From the NCBI GenBank assembly GCA_934090795.1, contig CAKOJQ010000020.1:1-12952 (forward strand): a DNA stretch of 12,952 nt, written 5' to 3'. Below, one piece after another: positions 12,935 through 12,952 of the stretch. This stretch comes from an uncultured Bacilli bacterium (GTDB lineage: Bacteria > Bacillota_I > Bacilli_A > RF39 > UBA660). The notes under the pieces are model-generated. The model was not told the DNA's origin. It did not search any database and worked only from the letters and a program-made list of their open reading frames with translations. The number at the start of each line of letters is the position of its first letter. Within the stretch, counting starts at the first letter, position 1. Both the position numbers and the translations under genes were made by a program.

Positions 12935-12952
12935 AAATTTTTAAAAAAAATG

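Overview
The window is very AT-rich, with A/T-ending codons throughout, genes on one strand, strong Firmicutes-type ribosome binding sites and intrinsic terminators. TGA is a stop (the gene before scpA ends in it) and tryptophan is TGG, so this is the standard bacterial code and not the Mycoplasma code. Together with the scpA-scpB pair, TelA/XpaC homologues and AKY-type secreted proteins, this suggests a low-GC Bacillota, perhaps one of the uncultured gut Bacilli near RF39/Mollicutes. That placement is inference.

Left third (1-3130) is accessory and partly decayed. It opens with the 3' part of a large secreted-type protein gene, followed by its terminator. A 650-nt group II intron without a reverse transcriptase is inserted exactly at the end of that terminator's T-run, the known target type of class C introns. 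An IS1182-like remnant follows; its transposase is broken by two in-frame TAA codons and lacks roughly its last two thirds. The remnant abuts, tail to tail, a broken minus-strand gene for a small secreted TasA/camelysin-like protein, whose promoter region carries a perfect palindrome.

Centre (3131-5244) is core chromosome: a membrane-anchored protein with a Thr/Ser-rich stalk, then scpA and scpB (the condensin partner subunits) in tight coupling, then tRNA-Leu(CAA) with its own extended -10 promoter and a terminator.

Right half (5333-11485) is the most interesting part: a five-gene unit with its own promoter. It encodes (1) a membrane-anchored protein joining a solute-binding-protein-like domain to a vWA domain with an intact MIDAS metal site, (2) an XpaC-family membrane protein, (3) a second membrane-anchored solute-binding-like protein related to the first, (4) a TelA-family protein and (5) a CbxX/CfqX-type AAA+ ATPase with a degenerate first AAA-like module. 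TelA and XpaC are a known pair (xpaC-yaaN in Bacillus subtilis). Adding two extracytoplasmic binding domains, a vWA domain and an AAA+ motor, with no ABC permease or transport ATPase nearby, suggests an envelope-spanning sensing or stress-response machine. A terminator hairpin between telA and the AAA+ gene probably lowers ATPase expression relative to the upstream genes.

The window ends with three contiguous 23-bp repeats, a stand-alone DUF4143-type ATPase and an AT-rich inverted repeat at the right edge.
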